Assembly (NCBI GenBank): GCA_008931825.1
Contig: QXVZ01026528.1
Location: 1,501-30,609, forward strand
Reading direction: 5' to 3'
Length of the DNA: 29,109 nt
Source: Phallusia fumigata
Lineage: Eukaryota > Chordata > Ascidiacea > Phlebobranchia > Ascidiidae
A program made the position numbers and the translations under genes. Of this stretch, positions 12,001 to 21,579 are shown in pieces. Every line of letters starts with the position of its first letter. The stretch's first letter is position 1. Under the pieces are notes generated by a model, which saw nothing but the letters and a program-made list of their open reading frames with translations, was not told the origin of the DNA and did no database searches.

Positions 12001-13436
12001 GATGTTATAATGACAGCGCTTCGGTCAGCTTGTTCTTGTTCCGTGTTGGTGGACTCAACGCGTTGTTGCAACGATAGCCAGCATGACTGCTCCAAGCTAT
12101 CCGGTTTCTGTTTACTGCTAAAAGCTTCGATCATGCTGTTCATGTCAGATTTTAACTTTCTGTTTAAAAAAAACTGTTTTCAAACGCACTAACAAGTATT
12201 GAAAATGCTTCAATACACGTCACTTTCCTTTTATACTAGCATCTGGGGTCACAAAATTCAGTCGATGACCAAACCTAATTTTGGGGTCGGTAAAAGTACT
12301 AGCCAAAACGATAACTGTTTTTTTCTCTTCTTAAAATTTGTCTGTAAGAGAAGAAAAACGTCGTAAAGAGTAATATTCTATTATTGTGCCGGTGATAAAC
12401 AAAAAGTATTAAACCACATTGCGATATTGTTGCACTAATGTATAAAACAGATGTGTAAACCGTACGTTGTATAGACTGACATCGTTTGGTACATACAATC
12501 AACCTCTTCGCATTGAAAATAGACACACTTTATTTTATTTTTTGCGGTTCTGTAGGATTCTCCCTCGAACAAGCTTCTGTACGCAAAGGATGCCGAACAT
12601 TACAAAGTGATGGTTAAAGAGTAAGTGTCCGCGGTTGCTTGTTACCCCATCTGACCTACTTCAACCAAACATATTTTTTTCAGATTTTTCGTTAACGTTT
12701 CCAACACCACGATTCTCACAGAAGAGGAAATGAACGATGCACTGCGCAAGCGTTCCACAGTAAGCAAAACTATTCCATTTACTGTCCCGTGACCAGCAAC
12801 TGATAGTTAGAATGTAACCAAGTAAACAAAGCTTCCAAGTTGCTGGGCTTCCTACTGCAATATTTACAAGCAATATTTTTATAGACACAAGCAATATTTT
12901 TTGCACAAAGCTATAAGTGGCAGACGTTTTTTGTTTACCGTAATTAGGCCCGTTTACTTGTGCAACAAACAAGTTAACAACTGTCGAAATGCATTTTAGA
13001 CGTTTTGGACATAGTAGAGATGCGTGAACTTTTACGCTAGTGTTTCTAGAAATTTGATCCTTTACACAACCGACATAACATTGCATGTTGACGAAAAAGC
13101 ATAAAGCAGCGAAAATACTCAGCATGACCATATAGGTCTGTATTAAGAGCCAAAAACTAGCACTCGAATATCATTTCTGTTTGCAGGAGTACAGCGGTGA
13201 GCTAAACGAAATGGCCGCGGCACAAATGCTTGCTGCCTATCTCAAAAAGTATCGTGAGCAGGTAAACGAAAACACTGAATCTTGAGTTTGTGCAGGTCGT
13301 ACATTTATTTAACTTTATATTGTGTCCACAGGTAACTGAGAGTCTGCGAGACAATGACAATGAACATTTTGCCAAGTCGGTGGAGGTGATATGTCAAAAA
13401 CTGGGCGACAACAGTTGGTCTACCACCATGGTTTGA
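81..13436 (+). CDS. PLXN: Plexin (semaphorin receptor), 3' part of gene, probably B class
   Basis: The 5' part of the gene lies outside the window. Exons joined by phase: 81-242, 845-929, 1692-1806, 2442-2626, 3335-3508, 4320-4548, 5252-5391, 5689-5700 (tentative), 5961-6091, 6279-6338, 6405-6476, 6733-6802, 6863-7009, 7533-7701, 8254-8363, 8818-8869, 9486-9569, 10415-10473, 10850-10996, 11071-11228, 11749-11896, 12556-12620, 12684-12759, 13187-13261, 13332-13436 (TGA). In order the product shows IPT/TIG ectodomain, one transmembrane helix, a basic juxtamembrane helix, the first GAP segment, the Rho-GTPase-binding domain and the second GAP segment. Diagnostic stretches include [47 protein letters not shown] and NKLLYAKD. 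The GAP arginines (LLRR, LLRYW) are present. Plexins bind semaphorins at the plasma membrane and inactivate Rap/R-Ras-type GTPases. The AKNPK motif, RKRR site and TTMV tail favour plexin-B; some RBD residues look more A-like, so the class is an inference. Confidence 0.9.
456..916 (+). repeat. 230-bp perfect direct repeat flanking a single N (likely assembly artefact)
   Basis: Bases 456-685 recur at 687-916 with no difference that I can see, separated only by N at 686. The unit spans intron sequence plus the first 72 bp of the plexin exon that starts at 845 (614 in the first copy). The first copy of the exon stops at the N and has no donor, whereas the second continues to a good donor at 930. 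The simplest reading is two overlapping contigs joined with a placeholder N, so there is one real exon. Confidence 0.85.
1764..1775 (+). other. Candidate proprotein-convertase site RKRR in plexin ectodomain
   Basis: The codons agg-aaa-cga-cgc encode R-K-R-R followed by A-V-S-S-S-S, matching the furin-type consensus R-X-(K/R)-R. The site sits in a Ser/Thr-rich, probably flexible stretch just after the CPTP motif of an IPT domain. Vertebrate plexin-B1 and B2 are known to be cleaved by proprotein convertases in the ectodomain. The match here is a motif call only. Confidence 0.5.
4320..4548 (+). other. Plexin transmembrane and juxtamembrane exon
   Basis: One exon starting in phase 0 after ttttcaag and ending in phase 1 before gtgagt. 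It encodes a short extracellular tail ([14 protein letters not shown]), a single hydrophobic helix (about [18 protein letters not shown]), then a strongly basic stop-transfer stretch ([14 protein letters not shown]) and the start of the juxtamembrane coiled helix ([16 protein letters not shown]). This is the standard plexin arrangement, in which the juxtamembrane helix packs against the GAP and takes part in dimer-driven activation. Confidence 0.92.
5252..7009 (+). other. Plexin juxtamembrane and first GAP segment exons
   Basis: Exons 5252-5391, 5961-6091, 6279-6338, 6405-6476, 6733-6802 and 6863-7009, plus the tentative microexon, encode the first half of the bipartite plexin GAP. Landmarks are [51 protein letters not shown] and [15 protein letters not shown]. 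The paired arginines of LLRR (codons at the end of 6405-6476, the second completed in 6733-6802) correspond to the first GAP arginine-finger motif. The phases chain as 0,2,2,2,0,0, so the reading is unambiguous across the five introns. Confidence 0.92.
5689..5700 (+). other. Possible 12-nt plexin microexon (QDLE)
   Basis: The sequence cagcag|caggacctggag|gtcagt would give an in-frame 12-nt exon encoding QDLE between HPVQDRT and ALQRESVN. Both neighbours are in phase 0, so inclusion or skipping keeps the frame. The region aligns with a length-variable linker in plexins, which cannot settle the matter. No strong polypyrimidine tract is visible. Transcript data are needed. Confidence 0.35.
7533..8869 (+). 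other. Plexin Rho-GTPase-binding domain exons
   Basis: Exons 7533-7701, 8254-8363 and 8818-8869 encode the ubiquitin-like domain inserted between the two GAP halves. Landmarks are [18 protein letters not shown], followed by [37 protein letters not shown] and NAIAVLRP. In vertebrate plexins this domain binds Rac1, Rnd1 or RhoD. The donor after 7701 (gtttgt) is weaker than the others but the phase (1 into 2) and homology both support it. Confidence 0.9.
9486..10996 (+). other. Plexin linker exons between RBD and second GAP segment
   Basis: Exons 9486-9569, 10415-10473 and 10850-10996 encode a low-complexity, acidic and serine-rich linker ending in the conserved [11 protein letters not shown], which opens the second GAP half. 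LYHL at the end of 10415-10473 matches the conserved WHLV of vertebrate plexins and fixes the frame. The middle exon is short and its boundaries rest on phase continuity plus this match, so it is slightly less certain than its neighbours. Confidence 0.78.
11071..13436 (+). other. Plexin second GAP segment and PDZ-ligand C-terminus
   Basis: Exons 11071-11228, 11749-11896, 12556-12620, 12684-12759, 13187-13261 and 13332-13436. They carry [77 protein letters not shown] and [13 protein letters not shown]. The LLRYW arginine corresponds to the second GAP arginine motif (LPLRFW in vertebrates). The last residues are S-T-T-M-V, a class I PDZ ligand (T at -2, V at 0). Vertebrate plexin-Bs likewise end in a class I ligand (VTDL), which recruits PDZ-RhoGEF/LARG. 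Confidence 0.93.
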
Positions 13437-14728
13437 CGACCGATCACATCGATTTAACTCAGGGAAGCCGTCACCGTGTTTGCCCTCCATCAGTCTTGGT
13501 TGACCCGTTGTCAAAACAATGAAATCCTGCGTTTGGACTGGCCACCACAGAATCACTGTGAGGGCATAGAATTTTGTTCCTTTATGCATTGCAGCGTACC
13601 CTTTTTTCCCGGTGTATTTGAAAGTCGAATATTTTGCAAGTGGCCTGGTTGTTTCACGTTTTTAACGTGTTGTTACAGCTTTTGTATTCTTTTTCATTAC
13701 CTGTGTAGTTTTAACGTTTATCGGCCTTGCAAGTATCCTATTTTGCAGGTAAGTTTCCCATTCTTACTTTTTTGTGTCTATTTACAATGAAATTAATATG
13801 TTTTGTTCCAAGTATGTCTTAAATTTTTACTCTCGAATCTAAATGCAGACATTGCGTTCGTGTTTCCAGTTGTATTTTTTACTGTGTGACGCATTTTTGC
13901 AATATTTATGTGTCCTTTCCTCTGCCATCGTTTTTTTTGCAGCAAATATTACCAACAAGTGTAAAGTCATTAAAATATTTGTTTCATCTAAATTCTAAAC
14001 AATTCTTTTGATATTTTTAAAGCAAACACATTTCTGTTTGAATTGTCGAATCAACTAGTGAAGAGCATAGAATTGGTATGAGTTGATGTGGGGTTATTGG
14101 AGGAAACGAAATGTCCACCTTAACCCTGACTTTTACATGCAGCCTCTGGCTGGTATTACATTTTTGTCAGAGACGTTTAGATGCCAAGCAATGATGGTTT
14201 TTGCATATTTATTGTTGTACGCCTTGCAATATCCTTTTCTAAGCCTTATTAAATGTGTTGTAGGAAGGCATGAAATAATAGAAAAATACGAAAACAAATG
14301 TTGCAACGGCAATTTTAATTTTTGTTGCGTAGTCAATGGGTTAACACATTAGCTATGGTTCGAAATCTCGCAGACAAACGATGCAGTAACATGGTTTTGC
14401 TGTTCTTCCCACAGCAAATCTAACGTGTTTATAATCTGCAAAGCGATGCGCCGCAAACTCCGTAACAGAATGTTCTGCTCCAAAAAAGTGCTGAATAAGC
14501 TCTCAGGCGATACGCTGTTTTAGAGGTGAACCCAAGCATGTAAGGGTTAGCGAAGAACGTCTGCAGCAACGACAGCGGTCCCGAAGCTTGACAAAACCGC
14601 CGAGTTCGCATTTTAGGATTTTGCAAAACGGCTGCAGTGCGACCTTAAGGTTTAGATTTACCGTTTTTTGTTCCAAAACTTATTTGCATTGATATTGCTG
14701 CAAGGATCAACCTTAGGTGACATTTAGA
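13437..14728. other. Intergenic region between plexin and ferroxidase A
   Basis: This 1.3-kb stretch should hold the plexin 3' UTR and the ferroxidase A promoter and 5' UTR. No canonical AATAAA is visible soon after the plexin stop; ATTAAA variants at 13969-13974 and 14248-14253 are candidates only. A pyrimidine-rich tract ending in ccacag near 14414 precedes a less AT-rich block (about 14415-14640) and could be an acceptor for a 5' UTR exon. No convincing TATA box was found near the ferroxidase A start. Open frames here show no family similarity. Confidence 0.5.
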
Positions 14729-14797
14729 ATGGGGTTAATTACCAAAACCGCGATTTCTGCGATTTTGTTAGTTTCCGTCTTGTCGTTGTGTCAGGCG
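14729..14797 (+). other. Signal peptide of ferroxidase A
   Basis: The first 23 residues (M-G-L-I-T-K, a hydrophobic core [12 protein letters not shown], then C-Q-A before K-D-R) form a classical signal peptide with an A-x-A-like end. The mature protein would start at [16 protein letters not shown], which aligns with the mature N-terminus of ceruloplasmin. This supports the chosen start. Confidence 0.85.
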
Positions 14798-17700
14798 AAA
14801 GATCGTGTGTATTTCCTCGCTATTAAAGAGATCATATGGGATTATGCACCTTCAGGAATGAACCTGCTGACCGGTAACAAGCTGGACTATGAAAAGTAAG
14901 TTTACAACAGCGAAATAACAACCTGTTTTCATTGGATGCGAATGTCGAATTTTTGCAGGGTACCTCGGATATACAGTAATATGTACATCGGGAAGAGGTA
15001 TAAGAAAGCGGTATACAGACGTTACACGGATAAAACTTTCCAAACTGAAATACCTCACGACCCTAACCTTGGCTACATGGGACCAACAATACGATCTGAG
15101 GTATATACAAATCTATATTTTTTATTTGTTGTACGCTTTATTGTAACTTTTTGCCACATTACCATAAGGTTTCGGCCACAGTGTAAAACCGCTATTGGAC
15201 TATGAGAGCTGAAACGTTAAACAAAAGAACGAAAAGTCAAGTCATCAATTCGCGGAATCTAGGACAAAGAACCAACACTGTGTTTTAATGTAGTTAGTTT
15301 TTAATGAGATTTCATACCACTGCGTGCCTCATTTAGGTTGACGATAGGATCATTATCCACTTGTTCAACAACGCGTCGAAGAATTACTCTGTCCACCCGC
15401 ATGGAGTTTTCTACACAAAGTCCAACGAAGGGGCGAAGTATTTCGACAACAGCACAGAAGCTGGTGATGATTCTGTGCCCCCGGGTGGACATTACACATA
15501 CGAGTGGGAGGTTCTGCCCGAGTGAGTGAAAGTTAAAGTCACCACATTTGATATTAGCAAGAAAATCCATGTAAAAATGGTATTAATCAAGACAAAAGTC
15601 AACAAAAGACAAACGTCATGCATCTCTTGAAACCAAACATAGTTTACCCAACCAAGGTTTTATTTTATAGCTACGGTCCTGCCAGGGATGACCCCAACTG
15701 TCTTACATGGATGTATCACTCCCACACTCACTCCCCAGTCGATATCAACTCTGGTTTGATCGGTGCCTTGCTTGTGTGCAGAAAAGGTAACAAAAGTTTC
15801 ACAACCAAATAACCAAATAGATTCTTAATGAAATTCATGCTTGCTGCAGGTACATATCGAGAGGATGAAACGCGCACTGACGTGGATCATGAGTTTGTTG
15901 CTTTGTTCTTCATTGCCCATGAGCGAGAAACGTGGTATTTCTGGGAAAATCTCGAGGTAAAAAATTAAACAGCTTTCAAACGCAGGCAAACTCGAATTGA
16001 CATCCGTTATTGTGTTGATAGATTTTCATGCCGGGACAGACTGTCGACATCAATGAGAGGTATTTTCAAAAGGGAAACAAGATGCACGCCATCAACGGCT
16101 ACATATATAGTAATACGCCAGGCTACCAAGTTTGTCAAGGAGACACCATCAGTTGGCAAATGATGGGCATGGGGTCAAATCGGGACCTCCACCCAATTAC
16201 CTTCCAGGGCCAAACGGTGAGCTCTGAAGGTTGTGGTGCATTGTTGCATGAGCATTTTTTACCAAGTGGTGTAAATACCTTCAGATGCTTCATCAACATC
16301 ACCGCAAGGATGCTTTTATAATGATTCCAGCTACCTTGGCTACTGCAGTTATGAAGGCGGACAACCCTGGAGTATGGAGTATAGCCTGTAAACTATACAA
16401 TCACTTTACAGGTAATATGCTTTGTTTTTACAAGATACAGCCAGCAGAACCTTCTTTGGTACGCTTAAACGTTTCCCCATTTCGTGACAGAGGGTATGAT
16501 CGCGTTGCTGGAAGTGGACCCTGCTTGCAGAAAACCAACTTCGCCATTACCTGCCGAGAGCTTGACCGGTGCTCTCCGAGAATACTTTGTCGCTGCCGAG
16601 GAAGTTTTATGGGACTACGGACCAAACGAAGTGGACGGCTTTACCGGGGAAAGACTTACGGCTCCCGATTCGTAAGAAAATTACAAAAGCATTAAACTTA
16701 GAACTTACGCAACTGTGTGATATGTAGGTTAAACCAAAGGATCATTTTTGTTAAGATCGGTGAATAAGGTGACGCCATGCTTTCAACGGGTAAAAGAAGT
16801 AAAAAAAGAGGTAAAAGGACGTCTTGGGGCTTAAAAGAAAAGTTTATGTTTAGAGATTCAGCAACTTTTTTCGCGCGGGGCCCAGATCGGATCGGTGGAG
16901 TTTATAAAAAGGCGGTGTATCGCGGCTACACTAACGCCGAATTTAACGAGCCCAGTCCACGTTCCGACGACATGGGAATACTCGGACCAGTTATTGCGGC
17001 TGAAGTTGGCGATACTATAAAGATCGTGTTCAAAAACAAAGCCACACAAAACGTAAGTTACAATGTTACAGTTCTGTGTTCCTTTATTTTAAAGTGAGTT
17101 TAATTGACATCCCGATAGGTTTGACTTTATCAGACGTTAAACATAAACATTTCGCTCTAATTATTCAGGCGTTTAACATGGAACCGCACGGCGTGTATTT
17201 TTCTGAAGCCACTCCTGTTCTGCCTCAAATGAAGCACACTTACACTTGGTAAGTTTTTCTGACTACTTTTGTATACAGTTTTTACCAAATATTTCGTCTT
17301 TACCTCCAGGACCTTGCCGGACACGGTCTCGCCAGGTGAAAACGACCCCAACTGCATCGCATTTTTGTACACATCATCTGTAGAGTACATTTCCGACTCC
17401 AATGCTGGCCTGGCTGGTCCTATTCTGGTTTGCAAACGAGGTAAAAATTTTGCAACTTAAATACCGAAAGTGCTCCTAAGATATGGCAAGAATAAAAGGT
17501 TAGGTTATCATCAAACCCCGGATCATACATGGCAGCATTACACTTTGTCTTAGAACTATTTTCAAATAATCGTTGATGTCAGTTGTAATCGTTAACCAAA
17601 CACACTTCGCGAATTAAATATTTGTTTTCATTGAATCTGATCAATTTCGATTACCACCCTCAACAAATATTTGTGATCTGCAGGAACGCTTACAAGTGAA

Positions 17701-20700
17701 TTGGCAAAACGCAACAAGTTCGTACTGATGACTGTGTATGATGAAAACAGCAGTTGGTTTATCAAAGAAAACATAAAAGCTTTTACTCTTGATCCTTCAT
17801 CCGTCAACAAAAAAAGTGGCGACTTCAAAGAATCCAATAACATGCATGGTAGGAGTTGTACAGTTGCCGACAATGTAAAACTGACATAAAGTTGCAAGTT
17901 GATTCAATCACTGTTTACTGTTATTTCTGATCACAGCCATCAATGGACGCATGTACGGAAACCTGGCAGACATAGAGTTGTGTACCGATGAGGACACCGT
18001 CATGCATCTGCTTGCTGTTGGCACTAAAGTGGATATCCATGCTTTTAAGTTTGATGGAATTAATATCAAAGTCAAGTAATTACTAATAATGAGCTTTCCG
18101 ATAAAATTTGTTTTCGATTCACTTCGTTTCCGCTGAAGGTGCTGAACATGCATTATTGTAGAGAGTATTTGCAGTAGTCGGGTATAACAACTATTTGATA
18201 TAGTCGTCAACTGAAACTATCCTTTTTGTTCAAGAATTTAAGAATAAAAAATATGAAGTTTGGCTTACTGCAGAAATCGGTCTAATCACCATTTTATATT
18301 TAGTGGCGTGAGCACAGGAGCGGTGAATTTATTTCCACACATGTCACAAACTATTATTGTTCGGCCTGAGTATGTTGGCTCAGGCATGATGTACTGCACA
18401 CTCATCGACCATGTTGCATTTGGAATGACGGCGGTGTATAACGTATGCACAGAACTACATTTTTTGTATTAAGTTAAATCATTTGTGATATTGCCACGGT
18501 ACAATGAAGTTTTCTTCAGAAACGCCCCGCTTACAAAAAATACCTGACAAAAAATACGTTCTGCAAGTTGCGTTATAATCCCGTACCTCGATGCATTGGA
18601 TGGACTGATAATAGTTAAAGCGAATTTCACAGTGTTTCTGTGACATTTTATACGTTTTTTCACTGAGATATTTTTGAACACGTTGCTTTGTACCAGGCTA
18701 GGGAGTGCAACGCCAGATCAAGCGACGAAGCTGCGGCTCATGTTAATTCTGACGAACTTATAGTAGTTAGAAGATATTACATCGCTGCTGAGGAGGTAAT
18801 GTGGGATTACTGTCCGTCCATGGTCAACATCGACAATGAATCTGTTGACATAGAGGGAAACCACGGATACGATCACGCCCACAGAGAACCGGGAAAAACT
18901 ATTGGTGAGAATGTTTCTACGGCAAAAAAAGTCAAGGGTGAACAGTTCTTCTGATAACATTAAACGATTGGTGCAATGCTGAACGCAATGTTTCAAACAC
19001 CGCGGACTAAAGCTTTACCTACACGTTATACTCTGGAGGCGATAAGTAGTTCGTAAAATGTATAAAAACGCAAACGAGTATTGTTCATGCAATTTCTTAA
19101 CATATCCTTAACAAACCAAAGCAATTTTATGTTGACTTTCTTAGAGAACGGTTGGTTTCAAATGTCGTTTGAAAATAGGTGCCGTTTACAAGAAGGTGCT
19201 GTATTTCGAATATACTGACGAGACATTTACTGTCAAGAAGGCAAAAGCACCACACCTGGGTTTCCTTGGACCTGTTATCAAAGGCGAAGTTGGCGATACA
19301 ATTATCGTAGGAAATTGGTTTCCGAATCCTGACATATAAAACTATTGTTGCATTGCTTTTTTGTCTTTAAGATAACGTTCCTTAACAAAGCAAATCGTGA
19401 CTATAACATGCATCCATGGGGAGCGGTGGACCCGGATTCGTTTGAGTTAGACACAGAGGCAGTTAAACCTGGGCAACGAAAGGAATACACTTGGAGCGTA
19501 CGTGAATACTAAATCATTACAGCTTCAAGCAGGCTAGTATGTTTAAGGTAACGTTTCTTCTTCAGATACCGCCATCGGCGGGACCGACCGGGGAGCAATC
19601 CAGTTGTTTGTCTTTTATATATCTCTCGATTGTAGATAGACCTGTTGACGCAACCGACGGATTAATGGGCCCACTTTTGGTGTGCAGGACCGGTACGTAT
19701 TGAGAAACATAGTTAGACTAAAATCGTCCAATTTGCAAGCTTTATGTTTATTGTTTTTGTGCGAGGTGTCTTTTCTGTGGATTTAGCACTATGTTTTGTC
19801 TGGTCGGTTGACTATAAATGGTTTGGGGGCAGGTGGTATGCAGAGCGGCGACATAGATGAAGAGTTCTTTCTTCAGTTTCAAGTAGTAGATGAAAACCTC
19901 AGTCACTACATCGATGACAATATAGAAGAATTCATCGGTGTTGAGGGATTTGACAAGGAAAGCGGATCTTTTGTCGAAAGCAACAAAATGAAAGGTAGCA
20001 AGATATGGAGTATGCTGGCTAAACGTTTGACATAATTTGTTTTGCCCAAACTGTTTCTAAACTACTACTAATGTTTGACGCTGATTTTCGAACGGTGTGC
20101 ATTTTGCATCTTGCTGTTGGTGTCTTCCTGCAGTTATTTGATTGTGAACTGATCGGCATGTTGAAATTTTTCAGCAATCAACGGTTATCTCTCTCATGTT
20201 GACGGATTAGTGATGCACAAAGACGACCACGTACGTTGGCATCTTATTGGCTGGGGCAATGAAAAGGATTATCATTCGATCCATTTCCACGCACACACAT
20301 ATGTTTCCATGTAGGCCGATGTCCAAGTACAATTTCCCCGTTTTTCCGTAAAAATAAGAACACTGTTTGTTTGTTGAATTTAGAACGGATGGAATTTATC
20401 GTGGTGATGTATTCGATGTGTTCCCTGGATTCTTCGGAACAGTCGAGATGCGAATGATAGCGACCGGTGATTGGTTGCTTCACTGTCACGTGTTTGATCA
20501 CATGCACGGAGGAATGGAAACCACATACACCGTACTTGAAGACTCGAGCTCCAGTAAGTAAACAATTTGTAATTTGTCCGTTCATCTGCGGACCGTTTGC
20601 AGATAAATTACAGCTCCAAGTAAAAGTGTATGTTTGGAATATTTCTACAACACCAGGCCTATATCAAGCTAAACACTTAATTTTACTATAGTACCAAGGT

Positions 20701-21308
20701 TTATCAATGGCTTCGAGGTGTAAAGATTTTGTTTTAAAGTTTGCTATGAACAAAACAAACTTGATTGATTGCTAGTATCTGTTTTTTTTTCAGCGACTGA
20801 CGCCGAGGAACCCCTTCTGCGTAGGTTTTGTGATGCGAGACAAGATGGTGAAAACTACATGCTAAGATGTAACAATATGGAGATCGCCACCATCGGGGAT
20901 CTCTTTCCGTCCGTTAAGTGGAGGTTAGAAGCCATCGATGAAAACGATAACCACGTCGAGATTTTCTCCAGGAAAGTCACCACGCTTGATCTGAGCAACA
21001 ACAGGTTGACTGAACGCCAAGCACGGAGGCTGCTTATCAAGTTTCCCAACCTTAGGGTTTTGAAACTTAATGGTAACCCAATCAGAAAGCTCAACAAGTA
21101 TTTGATTATGCGCAACAAGATGTTGAAAACCCTGGTACTCCGAAACACGCCTTCCTTGAAACGCGTAACTAAAAATTTCTTGCAGGGTAAGACTGGTGAG
21201 CGTGACTTTGATCTGCTTGACTTTTCCAATAACCCTCAATTGCAGCCTGCCTGCCTCAGTCACTTGTTTATGAACATGAACAGATTTGTGGCCTGTCGCG
21301 ATGCTTGA
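14729..21308 (+). CDS. Secreted six-domain multicopper ferroxidase with C-terminal LRR domain (paralogue A)
   Basis: Twenty-two exons: 14729-14895, 14959-15100, 15337-15521, 15671-15786, 15850-15956, 16022-16216, 16285-16411, 16491-16671, 16854-17052, 17169-17248, 17310-17440, 17684-17848, 17937-18075, 18304-18442, 18697-18904, 19179-19306, 19372-19497, 19566-19692, 19833-19994, 20175-20310, 20384-20553, 20794-21308. They sum to 3645 nt (1214 residues) in one frame. The product is of the ceruloplasmin/hephaestin family, which oxidises Fe2+ to Fe3+ with reduction of O2 to water. Trinuclear copper ligands are present: H123/H125 (HPHG), H181/H183 (YHSH), H978/H980 (HFH) and H1020/H1022 (HCH). 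Type 1 sites in domains 2, 4 and 6 are complete (C339/H344/M349; C676/H681/M686; C1021/H1026/M1031). After domain 6 comes an LRR domain instead of the hephaestin membrane anchor. The start ATG opens a clear signal peptide. Orthology to CP versus HEPH cannot be decided here. Confidence 0.95.
14798..16576 (+). other. Ferroxidase A cupredoxin domains 1 and 2
   Basis: Residues 24 to about 375. Domain 1 supplies half of the trinuclear copper ligands: HPHG (H123, H125) and YHSH (H181, H183). Domain 2 holds a type 1 copper site with H296, C339, H344 and axial M349; human ceruloplasmin has Leu at this axial position. The acidic residue used for the domain 6 iron site (E272 in human ceruloplasmin, GNEVDVH) is replaced, since the stretch here reads GSNRDLH. 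Confidence 0.88.
16577..18771 (+). other. Ferroxidase A cupredoxin domains 3 and 4
   Basis: Residues about 376-716, starting at [16 protein letters not shown]. Domain 4 has a full type 1 copper site (H633, C676, H681, M686; [11 protein letters not shown]). The residues that align with the domain 4 iron-binding site of ceruloplasmin are kept: E593 and H598 (ESNNMH), D680, and E971 contributed by domain 6. Domain 3 has EPHG, so the trinuclear-type HxH is absent there, as expected for the family. Confidence 0.87.
18772..20553 (+). other. Ferroxidase A cupredoxin domains 5 and 6
   Basis: Residues about 717-1043, starting at [15 protein letters not shown]. Domain 6 completes the trinuclear cluster (YHSIHFHAH and [12 protein letters not shown]) and its own type 1 site (H975, C1021, H1026, M1031). 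The domain 6 iron site has E936 but K941 where ceruloplasmin has His (ESNKMK in place of ESNKMH). Domain 5 has HPWG where domain 1 has HPHG. Confidence 0.88.
20794..21308 (+). other. C-terminal LRR domain of ferroxidase A (single exon)
   Basis: The last exon encodes about 171 residues after the cupredoxin core. Four repeats fit LxxLxLxx[35 protein letters not shown] and [11 protein letters not shown]. Cysteines flank them ([14 protein letters not shown] before, and a C-x13-C pair starting at PACLSHLF after), as in the caps of extracellular LRR proteins. No hydrophobic anchor follows and the protein ends in CRDA. The acceptor (gttttttttttcag) is strong and the frame is continuous from domain 6, so the fusion is encoded and not a read-through guess. 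Confidence 0.9.
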
Positions 21309-21554
21309 TATGTTTTTGTTAGCTGTTGTTACTAACTTTGTCCAAAGTAGCACCTAACCATTAACCGCGTAAAACATGTTAGTTTATAAAAACGTTTACA
21401 AGACTGATTGGATGTCCATATCACATTAACACATCATTAGTTTTTAACTGTAAATTGGTGGCTTCCATGGTAATATTTTGATGACAAGGCAAGTACAATG
21501 TGTTCCCTTCGTCGCAGATATTCTATGTGCCTCTGTTTTTTTGTGCACAAAGTA

Positions 21555-21560
21555 AATAAA
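21555..21560 (+). terminator. Poly(A) signal AATAAA of ferroxidase A
   Basis: A canonical AATAAA lies 247 bp after the ferroxidase A stop and is the only one in the spacer on this strand. Cleavage 10-30 nt downstream would fall within or across the short 3' UTR of the opposing gene. Confidence 0.7.
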
Positions 21561-21573
21561 ATGACCTCAGAAT

Positions 21574-21579
21574 TTTATT
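21574..21579 (-). terminator. Poly(A) signal AATAAA of ferroxidase B
   Basis: The plus strand reads tttatt, which is AATAAA on the minus strand, about 30 nt after the ferroxidase B stop at 21609. It faces the signal of gene A with 13 bp between them. Confidence 0.65.

Larger units (their letters stand above)
1..13331 (+). other. Plexin introns
   Basis: Bases 1-80 are the end of an intron (acceptor tttatcaacag). Introns over 300 bp: 243-844, 930-1691, 1807-2441, 2627-3334, 3509-4319, 4549-5251, 5392-5960, 7010-7532, 7702-8253, 8364-8817, 8870-9485, 9570-10414, 10474-10849, 11229-11748, 11897-12555 and 12760-13186. All have GT-AG ends and are AT-rich. I found no convincing RNA gene, nested gene or recognisable transposon in them. 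A locally less AT-rich stretch around 9870-10080, within intron 9570-10414, remains unexplained. Plexin introns are clearly longer than those of the neighbouring ferroxidase genes. Confidence 0.75.

Noticed and set aside
12661-13131. A 156-codon minus-strand open frame with hydrophobic stretches
   Set aside because: It lies antisense to a well-supported plexin exon (12684-12759) and the adjoining intron, and shows no recognisable domain.
13476-13790. Open frame after the plexin stop with a cysteine- and phenylalanine-rich product
   Set aside because: It sits in the presumed plexin 3' UTR, is AT-driven in composition and has no family signature.
20855-21353. Two long minus-strand open frames
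   Set aside because: They are antisense to the LRR exon of ferroxidase A; the sense strand has clear LRR periodicity and splice continuity.
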